Assembly (NCBI RefSeq): GCF_000247815.1 | Contig: NC_021672.1 | Location: 69,104,926-69,168,925, forward strand | Origin: Ficedula albicollis | Lineage: Eukaryota; Chordata; Aves; Passeriformes; Muscicapidae | DNA: 64,000 nucleotides | Direction: 5' to 3' | In this document: in pieces, positions 45,085-58,840 of the stretch | Position numbering within the stretch: the stretch's first letter is position 1 | How the letters are laid out: each line of letters begins with the position of its first letter | Program-made: the position numbers and the translations under genes | The notes under the pieces: model-generated | Told to the model about the DNA's origin: nothing | The model's input: only the letters and a program-made list of their open reading frames with translations | Database searches by the model: none

Positions 45085-47591
45085 CTTCTCTTCCTTTAAC
45101 TTGTCAGTATTTATAGAATCTCTCTTTCTTCCATTTTATGCTCCAGGACAGTTGTAACTCATTTTGCAACTGATTTTTTCTAGTTTTATCCCTAGATGTT
45201 TATGCCAGTGCTTTATAATCCATCTCACTTATTTGCTTTGAGATTGAGAATTGGCCACCACTTTGTCATCAAGCAGGATCGTCTTTATAAAACACACTTG
45301 AGTATTTGCATGTTTCTTCTGTGCACAAGTTTTAGGACCAAATCTTTGTAGGATTTCCTTTTTGATATTCAAGTCACTGGAGAATTCCTGATGCAGATAA
45401 ACTGGCCTCTTACTACTTATCAATCTTCCATGTCAGGATGGTTTGCTGGTGCACCTACAGCAAGATTTCACTTACTCATAGGTTTATTTCCATTATAATT
45501 TCTTCACATGGGACCTAGCAGCACCCTGAATTGCTGTGATGAACAGTGGTCAGGTTTTTTATTAGCTTCATTTAAAACCAAAACCAAACCAGTGTGTTTC
45601 ACCTGACAGTTTTCACATGAGAAAAATAATAGGTTTAAAATAGATAATGTGTGGCTCTAAGCAACTTAATTATATCCCATTAAAAAAAATTACTTTGCCA
45701 ATGAAAAAAGGCATGTCAGGGTTTCAGCATGATGATTTATGATTCTGTCATAATGACAGATGTTCTTCATACATCTCTAGCACTGTAATCTGGAATCAAT
45801 GTGCTTTTTTTTCATGTTTGCTAGTAAAAAGAAGTGCACTATATAAATACATCATTATTTGTCTTCAAAGCCTTGTTCTGCATTAGCTTGGGAAACTGGT
45901 TTGGTTTTGAGAAGTGTTCCATAGTAAAGGCACTGTAATAGTGCTAGTGTACCACAAAAGCAGCACTGCAGTTTGGGCCCCCTTACTGGACACTCACCAG
46001 GCTGATATGCCCCAATCCAGGGAGGATCTGGCAAGCTGCTGTGCTCCTCTGAGCCCTGGCACACTTCAGCCAGGGTATCCAGCCTCTTGGTTCATCCTGC
46101 AGACTGAGATTCCTCATCTTAAGCATCCCTTGTCTTCATTGAGGATTTATTCCCCCTACCCCTTGGCTGCTTGAAGGGCAGAATTTGAGCCTAGTGGGAG
46201 AGAGAATCAGTGAAGCATGAACAGAGAAAGGCATTAACTCTCAGAGGAAGAGAAGTGACAAACTGTACCAAAAAGGAGCTTCTTTCTGCCACTCCCCACC
46301 TCACACACTGCAGTTCGACAATCCTCTGTCTCCAGCCCTTTCTTAGGTAGAATTGTTCTCGGATCCCATGTTTCTGCTTAGAGGACTGATGAGAGAAGCT
46401 GAACTTAGTTCAGAACTTTAGTTCAATAAAGTAGTGAACACAGGAATATCTGTACAAATATTTTTTGAAGTTTTGATGTTGCAGTGAAATTACATTAAAG
46501 TTCTCTACCGGTCCATCTTAGGGATTGTGCTTCTTCACAGCGTGGCTGCAGTGGTGACAGCTTGTGGGATAAACATAACTGAGGCTCAGAGCTTCTGCAA
46601 ACCATATCTCATCTTGCTGCAACAGCTTCTATGGGCTTCTTATTGTGAGGGTGTTTCTCTGCAGGCCAGATCTCTGCTACAGTTGTGTTTATTGGTCAGT
46701 CTTGCTCAGCTCCAGGTTCTCAGAAAAAGGTGCAGAGAAGTGTCTTCCACAAAATGAAATAGTTACAGGAAAACCCCTTTTGCCAGATATGACTTTATAG
46801 CTTATCTTCACTAGGAAAAAATGTGTGATCAGCTATAGATTCACCCTCAAAAACATAGTGAAATACTGCATCAAAGAATATTCGTTAACAGTGAAGTCTC
46901 TTGGCAGGTGCCATTTTTATGAGCTTTTTGATAAGATAAGCTAGGGGAAGAATCAAATACAGACAGTGGCTCTGCACTGAGGAGAAAAATGTGTTGATTC
47001 ATCTTTCAGATCTCTGCTTTTCACAAATGAGGTAACAAACAGGTGCCATCATCAACCGGCAAGCCTAACCCTGAATTTAGGACTGCCTTCATGATTATTA
47101 CCAACAGAGGATGACACTGCTACATTCTGGGTTTTTCTGAAAGCTGCATTACATACTAAACTAACCCAAGTCATGAAAGAAAACTACTCACATGAAAGCT
47201 GAAAAAGGGCTTATTTTCAAGATGGTATGGCCTATCAAGGTCAGTTCTGCAGAGCTTCAGACACTGCAAAGTTGAGGGCTCAGACTATTCTTTGGGGCTT
47301 CTTTAGGAAATCAACAAAAGTTAACCTTTAGACAAAGGACATGCAAATAATTCACCATTATGGTGCAAATATAGAAATCAAGTTTCACAGATGGTTACTA
47401 TTTCCTTCCTTCCTCAGGGCTGCAGATATTTCAATTCATTTGGTCTTAAAAAAAAAAAAAAAAGAAGCATATGACACTGCTCAAAGATTTACACTTACAA
47501 AGTCAGTACATTTGTCAGCTACTACACAAACTTATTTGGGGTTGAAATATTTACAACATGGCAGAAAAGCAAAGTATGAATGCAATTCTTT
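45085..47591. other. AT-rich noncoding DNA, nothing recognised
   Basis: No frame above 86 codons and no family or signal that I can name. A CTCC-rich patch at 46000-46100 is not a CpG island. Confidence 0.5.
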
Positions 47592-47707
47592 GTATTATTA
47601 CAAAGCTGTCCTGTTAACAAAATATTCCATTTTACAGAAAGCCAGAAAAGTATTATTACAAAGCTGTCCTGTTAACAAAATGTTCCATTTTGCAGAAAGC
47701 CAGAAAC
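47592..47707. repeat. Two-copy tandem duplication, 58-bp unit
   Basis: Copies 47592-47649 and 47650-47707 begin GTATTATTACAAAGCTG. They differ at AATATTCC/AATGTTCC and TTTACAG/TTTGCAG. Confidence 0.95.
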
Positions 47708-50700
47708 AATGAGCAGTAATCACATTATTTCTTTTTAATCATATGCCTTTCAATAGAACTCTTAAGGGAAAAAAAAAATCTTGAACATGGCCATGAAGAG
47801 ATATATTCATACACTTGTAAGGCACAGTCATTCTGTTAAACTTAAGTAACTTACTTAAGCAGTAGGGTAGTTTTGAAGCAAATACCCAGATTGTACCCAT
47901 AAACCCACATGTTAACTTGTTTCTCAAAGTGATGAGGTACACAAAGCAGATTCCTGTTCCATGAAACCAGAACTCTACAGCATTCCAACACTCAGTGGAG
48001 CAATTGGTCCTAAATCCTCATGTGGACTTTCCATGACAAGAACCTCCAGTGTGTAGCTAAGGTACAGGCATTCCCCAAAGCTGTCAGACCCTGAAGGGTG
48101 GCCTCAAAGCCTGAAGGAGGCTGCACAGTCAGGTACTGAATTCATCTCCCTATTTGCTGCCAGCTCTCCTTCCTCCATCAATTTAGCAGTGTCTATCCCT
48201 CCTGCTTTATCCTCAGTTATCCCAATTTTAGAGCTGAAACCTTTCCTTTCTCATTTTTTCTGCCTTTTGCAGCTGAACCCATCTTTTTTTTTTTTATTAG
48301 CTTTCTTTTCCCTACACTCCAGTCTCCTCCACCACATTGGAAGCACCCTCTTCCACCTGCCAAAACACTCAGATAATTGCAGTCTGCAGCCCCAAAAAAA
48401 TTACATTTCCAACGAACATGTACTGTGATAGAAAGATTTTCAAGGGGCAGGATAACCCAGTGGCACTCAGGTTGAGCAAAGCCTTTTGTATGTATTCATA
48501 GCTGCAGTAGGCTGGAAGTAGAAGAATAAGATAAGACTCTTATCAAGAATAAGATTAGAATCTTATCAAGGCTTCTCTCTCAGAAATCGTGGAGATCCAA
48601 GTCTTGACGAGCTTCTCAGATGTCACTCACAGCACTACAGAGGACAAAATCTCCATACCCACTTGACCTGTGATGTACCTGCTCACCTCAAAGGAATTAG
48701 TGACCAAGGAGCAATAGTCAGAGGCTGCAAGACTAAAGGATGGCAGTCATTTATTTGGACATGGCTCTGGGTTCTGAAATCTCATGTGAGGATGGTGAAA
48801 GGATGGCACCAACTTACAGAAGAGGGCCTTGATGATGCTCTTCAGAACCCAAAAGTCCTATACCCACCTCTGGTTATCCTGTCACAGTCAGCATAGTCCC
48901 AGCTGTTGCATTTATTGTAAAAGTTGTATCCTATATTCAGAAAACACTGAGTCTATTTGAGTCTATGTATTATGGAAGGACAGTGGCATTTTTATGCACT
49001 TCCAGACCAACATTATTGAACTGCTCAAACATGATCTTCACAAAAGCATTGCAAACACTCCTAGAAAAACACTACAATACTTGGTCAGACCCATGACTGG
49101 CCTGGTCCAATAAATAGTCTCAGAGGAGAGTAATGCCAAATATCCATGAGTAAATCGCATGACTCAACTGTTACTTCAATAATTAGAGGTGGCTGAATAT
49201 GCATTATTGGAATTTTGTCAGCCAGTGATGATGATCTAGCATTCCTCCACGAAGCTGTCAGCTCTGACACAATTAAAAATGTTAACTATGTGTGCATTCC
49301 TTTTTAATTACCTGTTTAACCCATCAACAACTTACTGAAACAACAAAAACTGAGAAAATAGCTTAATTTTTAAAAAATCTTTTGAACTCTAAGGATGTTA
49401 ATCTAAGAAGATTACTCACCATCTTCTTTAATCATTTCCATGTTTGCTTGTTTTCTGGAGAAGTGTATGTAAACACTCACTAGAAATGCTACAGCCTACT
49501 TCAGTCTTGTTCTGAGAGAATCCTCCAAAGAGACTTTGCTACAAATGAGAAAAAATTCAGACAGAACTTATGTAACTGTGAGGCAATGTTGTGATTCTTT
49601 TCACCACTCTGAATTGATGAAAAATTGGGCACCCTTTATTTCAATTAATCCTAAACAAGGGATATAGAAAAAAAGTTATTGTAATTTTAAAAATATTAAA
49701 TGGACCTCATCTCTTTTTCTCACCTCCATAGTTTTTTGATTGTGAAGAACAGCTCATTGCATACTAGTGGAAATGCCAACACTTTGTTTGGAGATAATTA
49801 GTTTAATTTTCCAGAGTGGCTTCCTTTTGAGGTCTCTTCATTACCCCAACAGTCTCTGCACATCCTGTGCCCCTCATCAAAATGCATCTTCCTCAGCCTC
49901 CAGCCCAGCACCTACAGCTCATTCTTTTGGGGTATTATGCATCTCCTCTGTGTGCTCTGTCCATATCTACACCCAGCCCTCCCTCTGTACCCTTTTCTTT
50001 CTCATCCTTTGTTGAAGCCTGCATTTATTTTCAAAGGCTCCTCTACTCAGCCTTTTATGTGTGGTGCTTTAAATCCTTTTATTCCCCTGAGCATTCCCAG
50101 CTATCCATTCTTTCCCAGAGAGAGAGGTGGATCTTCCTTGAAGTCATTATTCAGGGAAAGAAGACTGGGCCCCATTATTTGATTAATTTCACAAGTCATT
50201 TAAATGAACGGTATGTAGGCACAACTAGCAAATGCTTGTTAAAATGGTTAATTTGATCATTTCTTTTCAGTCATAGTGGGAGAACAAAAACTCACAAAAT
50301 GAGTAGCTGAGCAAAGTGGCAAGAATTATGTTTTGTCCTTTGAAATAATATTAAATGACAACATAAATCCTGTAGAAATACTTATGGGATATTACTATAT
50401 CTACCAAGAGTTCATTATGTCTTACATTATTAGAATGAAAGGCACAGAAATGAGTGAATATATTATGATGTTAAAGCTGCAGCAATTCTTATTTAAGCAA
50501 TCACATTACTAGCAGTGCAGTGTGCCAGAAAAATGACTGGTTCAGTGACAAAAATCCTTTTCTATTCCAAAGCCCCTTTTAAGATAATTAGCAACAGGAC
50601 AGAAAATAAGATACAAAATATCTTTAAATGCAGGGAAAATGGGAAATTATCCTGATGATCTAAATTTGCCTTAAGCACTTGCCTGCATGACAAAATCACT

Positions 50701-53081
50701 GCAATGGTTTGTCTAACTTAGTAGTTGTCACACAGAAAAGGTTGAACACTTAAGTAGAGTAATAGGACAGGAAAGACAGTGACAAAGCCCTTGAAACAAA
50801 ATCTTGCCTCACTTATGTACTGTTGCAGTCAATACCAGAAATTTTGTAATTAATGAGAGGGGAAAAAAGGGAAAAAATAGGTTTTTTTCCTTAAAAATAA
50901 AACTGTCTTATCCATCAATTTATTAAAAACATAACTACCTGATTATAGCTGAAAGACCTTGAGAAAAGGCTATGTAGGCTTCAAATGATCAGGCCAAGTT
51001 TCTGTTCCCAAATATTGTGTGATTTCCAATGGCTGGGTTGGGGGTTGCACCTGTAATCTGTGAACAGAGAGAAAAATATGGACATGGAAATAGAGACCCC
51101 AAAGTGATGTCTGACAGTGTCTGCAAACAAGCCTGTGAAAATTGCTGGAAGTATGGCTGGAACCCACACCAGTACATTTTGCACTGATGACAGGCATCCT
51201 GTTTTTGGAGACCTCCTTTAGCCATAAATGTGTTCCTTAAAAGCCTTAGTCTTCATGCTGGAATTTGCTATGGGCTCAGCATCTGTTAACCTCCAGCCCT
51301 GGTTCCTTGCCTCTCTTTGCTCAAATAGAGCAAAGGGGCTGCAGTAACTCACCCCTCCTCCCTGGCCAAGGACTTGGCCCCAGCACATCCCTGGATGCAT
51401 TAGAGCCAGCGGTGCCAAACCCTGTGCCATCACCTTTGGCAGCTCCTGTCCTAGGGGTGCCACAGGGATGGCTTCTGTGCAGAAATCCCCAGCTGCCAAA
51501 AGGCCTCTAGAAGCCATGGGAAAAGGCACAACACTGCTTTAAGGACTACATTCAAATGTTTTTGAAGTCTTAATTGCAGTTGGCCATTGGACTAAATTGC
51601 CCTAAGGCATTCTCTGTAGTAGCACAAACGTGGTTCCCATGAGGACTGTTTCTCCTTCAATTGTGTATTCTCTCTGTCAATAACTTTACTACACCCTTAA
51701 CAAGAGCAGAGTTATATTTCATGGCTCTCTCTTTCTAGCAGTGGTTGGGAAGCACCTTGAAGGTGGTTGTCATTATTAAGCTTGCCTATGCTGGCAAGCA
51801 GTTTGCTAACACTTCCCAGACCAGACAGCAACGACCCTTGGTTCCATGTTAAGCCCCAAGTTTACCAGAGCTGTGGCAGTGGGTCCATCTTTATCAGAGA
51901 TGTGCTCATTTCTTGATGGAAATTTTTTAGATCTTTCTGAAATCATCTGGGAATAGTGTCTGAAATGGAAGGTCACTCTTACTGAAGTCTGTGCAGAGCA
52001 GTGATTGCAGCAAAGCAAGAATCCTTTAGGATGTATAGTGCCTTCCATACTCCAATCTCTCATATGCATGCAAAGATATGTTTGCATAACTTTTATTATT
52101 TATGCTCCAGACTTCATCAGTTTTCCATATTAAAATGTGATGATTTCATATTCACTCTGTGGCAGCATATGCTGATCATTCTGAAAAATATTAATCATTT
52201 TTCTACGGTTTCTATTCTATACAGCCATTGTTCCATCATTTCTATCTTTGCAGCGGATGAAAACTTACCCACTGGTGTCATTGTAAGATGACAGTCTGCT
52301 ACCAGGGCCTCACTAGCAGCATAAAGCATGTGTTTAAAGAAATAATTTAATAAAGAAATAGGAACTCAGTGGCAGGAAATAACATTATAAACTTTAGAAC
52401 GCCAGGAGCATAATTAGTACTGTGGCATAATGATGAAAGAATGCAATAAAATAATTTTACTTCACTCTGTAATTGTTAAAGCACTGAAAATTAGCTTGTC
52501 AGCAGGGAAGGGTTGGTTTTTTTTTTCTTTCAAATTCATCTGTATTCTGTCTTAATGTTATTTTCTTTTTAAAAGAGCACAGAACACAGTGAATACCATA
52601 CAAATGAATTTGAATTCACATAGCACACGAGTGAATGTATTTTTTCAGGCTGAGAATCTCACATTTGAAGAGTTTTTAATGTCTGGACAATCACTGGTGC
52701 TGTGGTCGCAGGATGTGACCATTTGATCTGTCATTTCTGCCAAGCCATGGAGGCTGAGGAGGATGGAGATAACAGCATCACTGTACCAGCCTTGTCCAGA
52801 GCAGAGAGAGATCACATAGGTGGCAATTTGACAAATTCAGGGTGACAAGAAGAACCAACATGCCTGATAATTTAAATTTAGTGGAAAACAAAATACCCTA
52901 ATATATCTTATAAAGTAATGATGGATAAATTATGTAAAGGAACAGAACACTAGAACAATTAGAGCAAAAACATATTAGAAACAAAAGATCAAAGGACACC
53001 ACATGCCATCTCCACTTTCTGTGGATGCCCATGTCAAAACATCTCCTCACTACTTGTTATTTCTACCCTGTATCAAAAAGC
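47708..53081. other. AT-rich noncoding DNA, no gene recognised
   Basis: Largest frame 129 codons on + (49867-50256), unassigned. A small pair of hairpin-like units lies at 48524-48569, each with AGATAAGA or AGATTAGA followed by TCTTATC. No transposon recognised in 5.4 kb, which is unusually clean compared with the two ends of the window. Confidence 0.5.
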
Positions 53082-53687
53082 TAGTATTAGTATTAGTATT
53101 AGTATTAGTATTAGTATTAGTATTAGTATTAGTATTAGTATTAGTATTAGTATTAGTATTAGTATTAGTATTAGTATTAGTATTAGTATTAGTATTAGTA
53201 TTAGTATTAGTATTAGTATTAGTATTAGTATTAGTATTAGTATTAGTATTAGTATTAGTATTAGTATTAGTATTAGTATTAGTATTAGTATTAGTATTAG
53301 TATTAGTATTAGTATTAGTATTAGTATTAGTATTAGTATTAGTATTAGTATTAGTATTAGTATTAGTATTAGTATTAGTATTAGTATTAGTATTAGTATT
53401 AGTATTAGTATTAGTATTAGTATTAGTATTAGTATTAGTATTAGTATTAGTATTAGTATTAGTATTAGTATTAGTATTAGTATTAGTATTAGTATTAGTA
53501 TTAGTATTAGTATTAGTATTAGTATTAGTATTAGTATTAGTATTAGTATTAGTATTAGTATTAGTATTAGTATTAGTATTAGTATTAGTATTAGTATTAG
53601 TATTAGTATTAGTATTAGTATTAGTATTAGTATTAGTATTAGTATTAGTATTAGTATTAGTATTAGTATTAGTATTAGTATTAGTAT
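53082..53687. repeat. Perfect hexamer array (TAGTAT)x101
   Basis: 606 bases of TAGTAT without a single interruption. The 242-codon frame through it encodes only alternating Val and Leu and is not a gene. The unit can also be written TTAGTA, which shares TTAG with the vertebrate telomere repeat but is not that repeat. Complete purity over 600 bases suggests recent expansion or a consensus-building artefact. Confidence 0.97.
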
Positions 53688-56600
53688 GTGCTGATCAGAG
53701 ATATCATTGTGCCACAGGTGTGGAAAGATGACTGGGGACCCGACTGACAGAGGACTGGGGGTACAACTGGAGGAAACTGAGGAGACTTGTTCACATCCTA
53801 ACAGGGGTGATAACAGTACAGAAATTAAAGGGTAAAATACAGTGCCTGCTCCCTGGATGGAATGCAGCTTGCATGCTCAGAGATCTATTCCACAGTGATT
53901 CCCCAAGCACAGGATCTGCAGCTGTAAGCACCTGCTAAGGGGGATGGAATGGAGGGTGGAGCAGTGTGGAGAAACTGCAGCCTGGCGCGGTTGAAATCTT
54001 TGCAGGGAGGGGAACTCGATGGTGAAATCATTGTCCTTAGATGAACTCGGTATATTATATAATTCTAAAATTGCCCACACCTCCATCCCAAAGGTACAAC
54101 CACCTCTCACTGGGCATGTGCTCTATATTTTTTGAACTGTGTCTTTAAAAGCAAAGTGAGATAATTTTACAGCAATCAGTAACAAAGGTGTATATGACTA
54201 TAATCACTCAAGCTCCACCTAAACATAAAGAAATGGTATAAGCTGAGCATGGGGGAAAATAAGGGGAACTTGATTAATACCCCTTTTACTGGTGGATATT
54301 TATTTCCTGTTGACTGTATTTATAATATACCTACAATACCAAACTGAAACATATTGGATGATATCCAATTCTGGATGCAATCTGATTCTCTGCTTTTCAT
54401 TTACCTTTATCTTCATCAGCATGCTGGAATTCAAAATTCTTTAGAAAGAGAACAGTTTGAATTTCCATACATAGTCAGTTTGCTATTTCATTAAAACCTA
54501 TTCTAGACTGAACTAAACACTCCTCTGAACTAATTATTCCGACGTGAAAAAACTTCAGAATATAAAATCACTGATGGTCTCATTTTATATTAATAAATGT
54601 AGGCAGATGTATTGATGTCTTATAGATTCATGTCTCTCTGGTATAAAAACACAGTGGAGAAAACAAAAAGGCAAGACCTGACAGAGATCTAAGTTTAATG
54701 GAGCCAAGCATGGTCAAGAAATGGGACTGAGTTCTCTTATGAGAAAGAGGGTCAGGAATTAGAGACCCAGAAGATAGGATTTGGTGATGGGATTTAAGGT
54801 AACTCACAGCCATTTACTCTCTTCCAGATGGCAAAGGCAGCATGGGAGAAGGAGCTCAGTGCCAACTGTGGCAAAACAAACAGGGGAAACACAATATTTA
54901 AACAATTTTTACTGAATTCCATAAAAAGTCTCTATTTAAAAACTGTAAGGGTTGCAAAGCTGTGTTTCTGATGATAGGAAATACCTGATTTTATGTTTTC
55001 CAGACAAATTAAATTTGTAACTCTTATATGCACTGTAAAATGTTTAATTACAGGGTAACATGTACCTTTTTACATGGCACCTTACCCTTTCTGTGCACGT
55101 GCATGGCATACACTTGATGAGCAACGATTCATTAGCCTGTTTTATCCTCACTGCTAAGTGCATGGCCTCATGCCTCATTTACTATATCCTATTCAAACTC
55201 TGTCCTGAATACACAATTAGCAACATCCTCATAGGATCACCCATGTAATTTATTGCTATACTACTTAGTGCTTCATAAACATTAATTAATATCTCTAATC
55301 TCCTTGTAAGATCGGGTCATTTTTCTTATTTTTACGTTTTAGAATAGTGTGAGATGACAAAAAAATGATTTTTTTTTTTTGGGGGGGGGGAAGCTCACAT
55401 TCTTTTGTGGTGGATTCCTATGTGGGTTTCCTCTAGAAGAAATGACCATTCACTATTTGCTTTTTTCATCCCTGTGTGAAGCTGCAGTCCCTTCCTCTCT
55501 TCAGGAATACCATGTCATTTGGCAAGCCAGGGAATCTCTACCTTTGATTGTTTGGGGGCAAGTCTGGCCCACTGGGCCATCTGCAGCCTGAGTTCTGACC
55601 AGGCATTTCCTTGGGCAGCAGGGTGAGAAAGTGAGAAACCACCTCTCCAAACCTACTGTTTGAAGGAGAGAAGACAGCTGTGTGACTGGAGTCAGAGCAC
55701 AGGTATACTGAGCTTCTTTTATCATGATTCTGCACTTACACATGAGTTACCTTTAATTTTAAAAGTTGATGTTTGCATTGCTCCCTGTGAACCTGAAAGA
55801 AGCCTGACTTGCTGCAGTAACCAGCAGGAAATAGAAAATAACATCAAGCACATTTCTCAATCCTCTGCCTTCCCAGACTTATTAGATCCCAAGTTTAGCA
55901 GAAGAGCTGCACACAACTCTGTGATGAGCTTTAGTAGAAATATCAGCCTTGGTATGGATAGAGCAAAAATAGAAACATGTGGATGTGGGACAACAGGAAG
56001 AAGTGGAAGAAAAGGTGATGAAAGAAAAGCACGTGTTAATGGCATCTAAATTAGTAGATCATAAAGTCTCCAGCACAACTATCTGCAACTTCTATTTGGA
56101 GAAACATTCAGGTTGAGAAAAACAAAGGACAACCTAAATACAACAGCCTACACCCAGAAAGAGACAAAAGAGCAATGAGTTAATCAGCAGTTTTACCTAA
56201 TGATTCACAGAGGTGGGACAAAAGGAGAGACAAACATTCACAGTCACTTTTGAAAGGTGTAAAAGACACATTCAGAAGCCAGACACATAGCTGCCATTAA
56301 GAAAAACAACCCAGAAGACACCAGGAGAGTTAAATAGCTACCTTTACTAATTCTTTGTGGCCACAAATATTTTTGGACAGACCGTGTGCAGACACCTTTC
56401 AAGCTTCCCAGGACGAAAAAATGACTAAAACTACAAGAAGAATGCTTGTGCCTGAGTGACACCTGGTTTATACGAAATAAAATTATGTTTCCTTCTTATG
56501 CTGCCTCTTGTCGAGGGTTGCTCCATTAGTTAAGATTTGCAGAACAGTTCTAGATGCTGGATGCCTTTCCATGGGTCCCCTCCCACCAAGTGAAGCCTCA

Positions 56601-57269
56601 ATGTGCAAATTGGCTGCACTGGCTAAGCAGCAGCACATGCCCACAAGTGTGATTTCCTTGCAGAAATGTGGTTTGATTTGAGCCCCAGGTGAGATGATGG
56701 AGAAGATTCAGCACATGGTGAAGGGTTTTGGGTGGGCATGGGTGTATGTCTCTGGCTCTTGTGCAGGGACACAGCTGCAAGCCAGCATCTGAGCATTGCA
56801 CAAGGAATGCTAGGCAGATTTGAAAAGATGATCTCACCCCTCCAGCATCACTGCCTGGCCCTTCATGTGGTCCTCTGTAATCACTGATAAGCTGTGTTGG
56901 CTGCCTCTACCTCTGCAGAAAGATGACATCCATCTCCACACCCAGATCCCCGCAAAGTTTTATGCCATCAAGCCACTCAGGCACCACTAAACTTCATAGG
57001 TTGGGGAGAAGATTCTAAATACCAAACCCTGCAGAGTCTTTACAAACAGTTGCTCCTCCCTTGCCTGTTAATGACCTTGCAAACTCCTGTTGCATGGAGG
57101 TATAGACACGCCTTTAAATGTTTTACAAGATTGTGGTAGCCACCCATTCATCATTTATGGTTGAGCACTAAGATATTTTGCAGGTAATGGTAACGCTAGA
57201 AAGTGATAGCAAATATTCACATATTCATGTGAGAATTTCTTATGTTACAGGTTGTGATGTCAGCATAAC
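53688..57269. other. AT-rich noncoding DNA, no gene recognised
   Basis: Frames of up to 129 codons (55660-56049 on +), none recognised. A T13/G10 junction lies at about 55368-55390. No transposon family seen. Confidence 0.5.
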
Positions 57270-57504
57270 ACACAGAATCACACACAGAATAACCAGGTTG
57301 GAAGAGACCTCCAAGATCATCCAGTCCAACCCAGCCCAATACCTCAACTAGACCATGGCACTGAGTGCCACATCCAGTCTTTTGTAAAATACATCCAGAG
57401 ATGGTGACTCCACAACCTCCCTGGGCAAACCAGTCCAATATTTTATCACTCTTTCTGTAAAAATTTTTTTCCTAATATCCAGCCTGTATTTCCTTTGACA
57501 CAGC
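57270..57504 (-). mobile_element. CR1 LINE, 3' end (minus orientation)
   Basis: On the minus strand a frame ending at 57348 reads [20 protein letters not shown], followed by [13 protein letters not shown] and a stop. This is the conserved ORF2 C-terminus of CR1, in good condition. The 3' UTR (57347 down to about 57270) carries the usual GACTGGATGATCTTGGAGG and a tail of CACACAGAATCACACAGAA type. The 5' end is truncated near 57504. One of the youngest CR1 copies here. Confidence 0.93.
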
Positions 57505-58511
57505 TTAATTAGCATTTTAATTTTTAAAGCACTTTTAACAAGAACCAATCCATATAGGATCATTGTGACAGAGGTAGGCATTGAAAAGAGATTCAAACTA
57601 ATTCATTTCCACACAGCACTGCAAATAAAAGCCTGGGTTACAGCCTTATGCCATCAAGGCTGAAAACTCTGCTTACATGTGAATAAGTAATACACACTGA
57701 AGTGGTATTTTCCCATATACCATACTCTGCCCTCCTTACAGGTGAACTTTTAGTTTGGGCTCCATTAAATTACTGCAGAACAGGCTATAATCAGACACAG
57801 CAACCTGATTATTGCTAGGCAAAATTAACTGTGTGTGTGTGGCTAGCTACAAATACAACACTCGGTCATAATCGACATTCCCAGAGAATTAGGTTATTTT
57901 CTCTATCTAAAAGCTAATCCTTTACCTTAAAACAGGTCCATGCCATTGTAAGCAAATAGAAAATACCAGTAAAATAAATAACAAAGGACTAGTTTGTTTC
58001 CTCTGCTTCACTTCAGCAGATATTTTAGAACTAAGCAGGGAAAGGTCTGTGGCAGTACATTTGGAGGAAAGTTCAATCTTATGAAATGGTCAATAAAGTG
58101 TAAACACTAGGTGACAGCTGATCAAATAGTAAGTCTACACAAATTTAGCAGCAATTTATCTGTAATGTGATAAAATAATACAGGAACAGCTTTAGAGCAG
58201 TAAATCAACACATCGTAGCCATCAACTAGCTTCTGTGCATAATAAATGCATCCAAATCCCCAAAACTGCTCCTGATATTCAGACTCAAAGTTAAAAAGGC
58301 AGAGCTGTTTTTTCCAATCCTGGATGTGGCTACAGTAACAATGACTTCAAAATGGACTTTTGGCTGACAAGGTATTGCAAAATACCGTCCTTGATAGAAC
58401 TGTGGTCTGGCTGCAAGGGAGGGAATTATCTTCTTTGATTCCAAAACCTATGGAACCTAGTTGATGTTTTTTTGAGAGTTTGGAGACTCACCAACCTGAC
58501 AGCCCCTGGCA
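57505..58511. other. AT-rich noncoding DNA between two CR1 copies
   Basis: No gene or repeat recognised. Confidence 0.5.
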
Positions 58512-58840
58512 AAGTTTAATAGACTCTTAGAATAATTAAGGTTGAAAAGACCTCTTGGTTGCCAAGTGCGCCACTAAACCATATCCCTAAGTGCTATCCT
58601 AAGGTCTACACATCTATTAAAATTCTCCAAGGATGGCTATTCTCCACTTTCCTGAGCAGTCTTTCCAATGCTTGTCAACCCTTCTGGTGAAGAACTTTTT
58701 TCCTAATATCTGATCTAAACCTCCCCTTATGCAACTTAAAGCCTTTTCCTCTTTTCACTTGCTACCTGGGACAAAAGGCCAATCCTTAAATCACTACAAT
58801 TTCCTTTCAGGTGTTTGGAGAGAGCGATAAGGTCAAGTTT
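58512..58840 (-). mobile_element. CR1 LINE, older 3' end (minus orientation)
   Basis: Read on the minus strand: GAGAGCGATAAGG-type borders near 58830 (on +), then GGGGAGGTTTAGATCAGATA, TTAGGAAAAAAGTTCTTCACC, an ACAAGCATTGGAAAGACTG segment, and a tail of TTAATTATTCTAAGAGTC. These are the standard landmarks of the CR1 3' region. Several frameshifts break the ORF2 C-terminus, so it is older than its neighbour at 57.3 kb, which has the same orientation. Confidence 0.9.

Noticed and set aside
53082..53687. Interstitial telomere sequence
   Set aside because: The unit is TTAGTA, not TTAGGG, and no true telomere units are interspersed.
53003..53731. 242-codon Val-Leu repeat protein
   Set aside because: It is one frame of the (TAGTAT)n microsatellite; an array of period six has no stops in this frame, and the flanks are noncoding.
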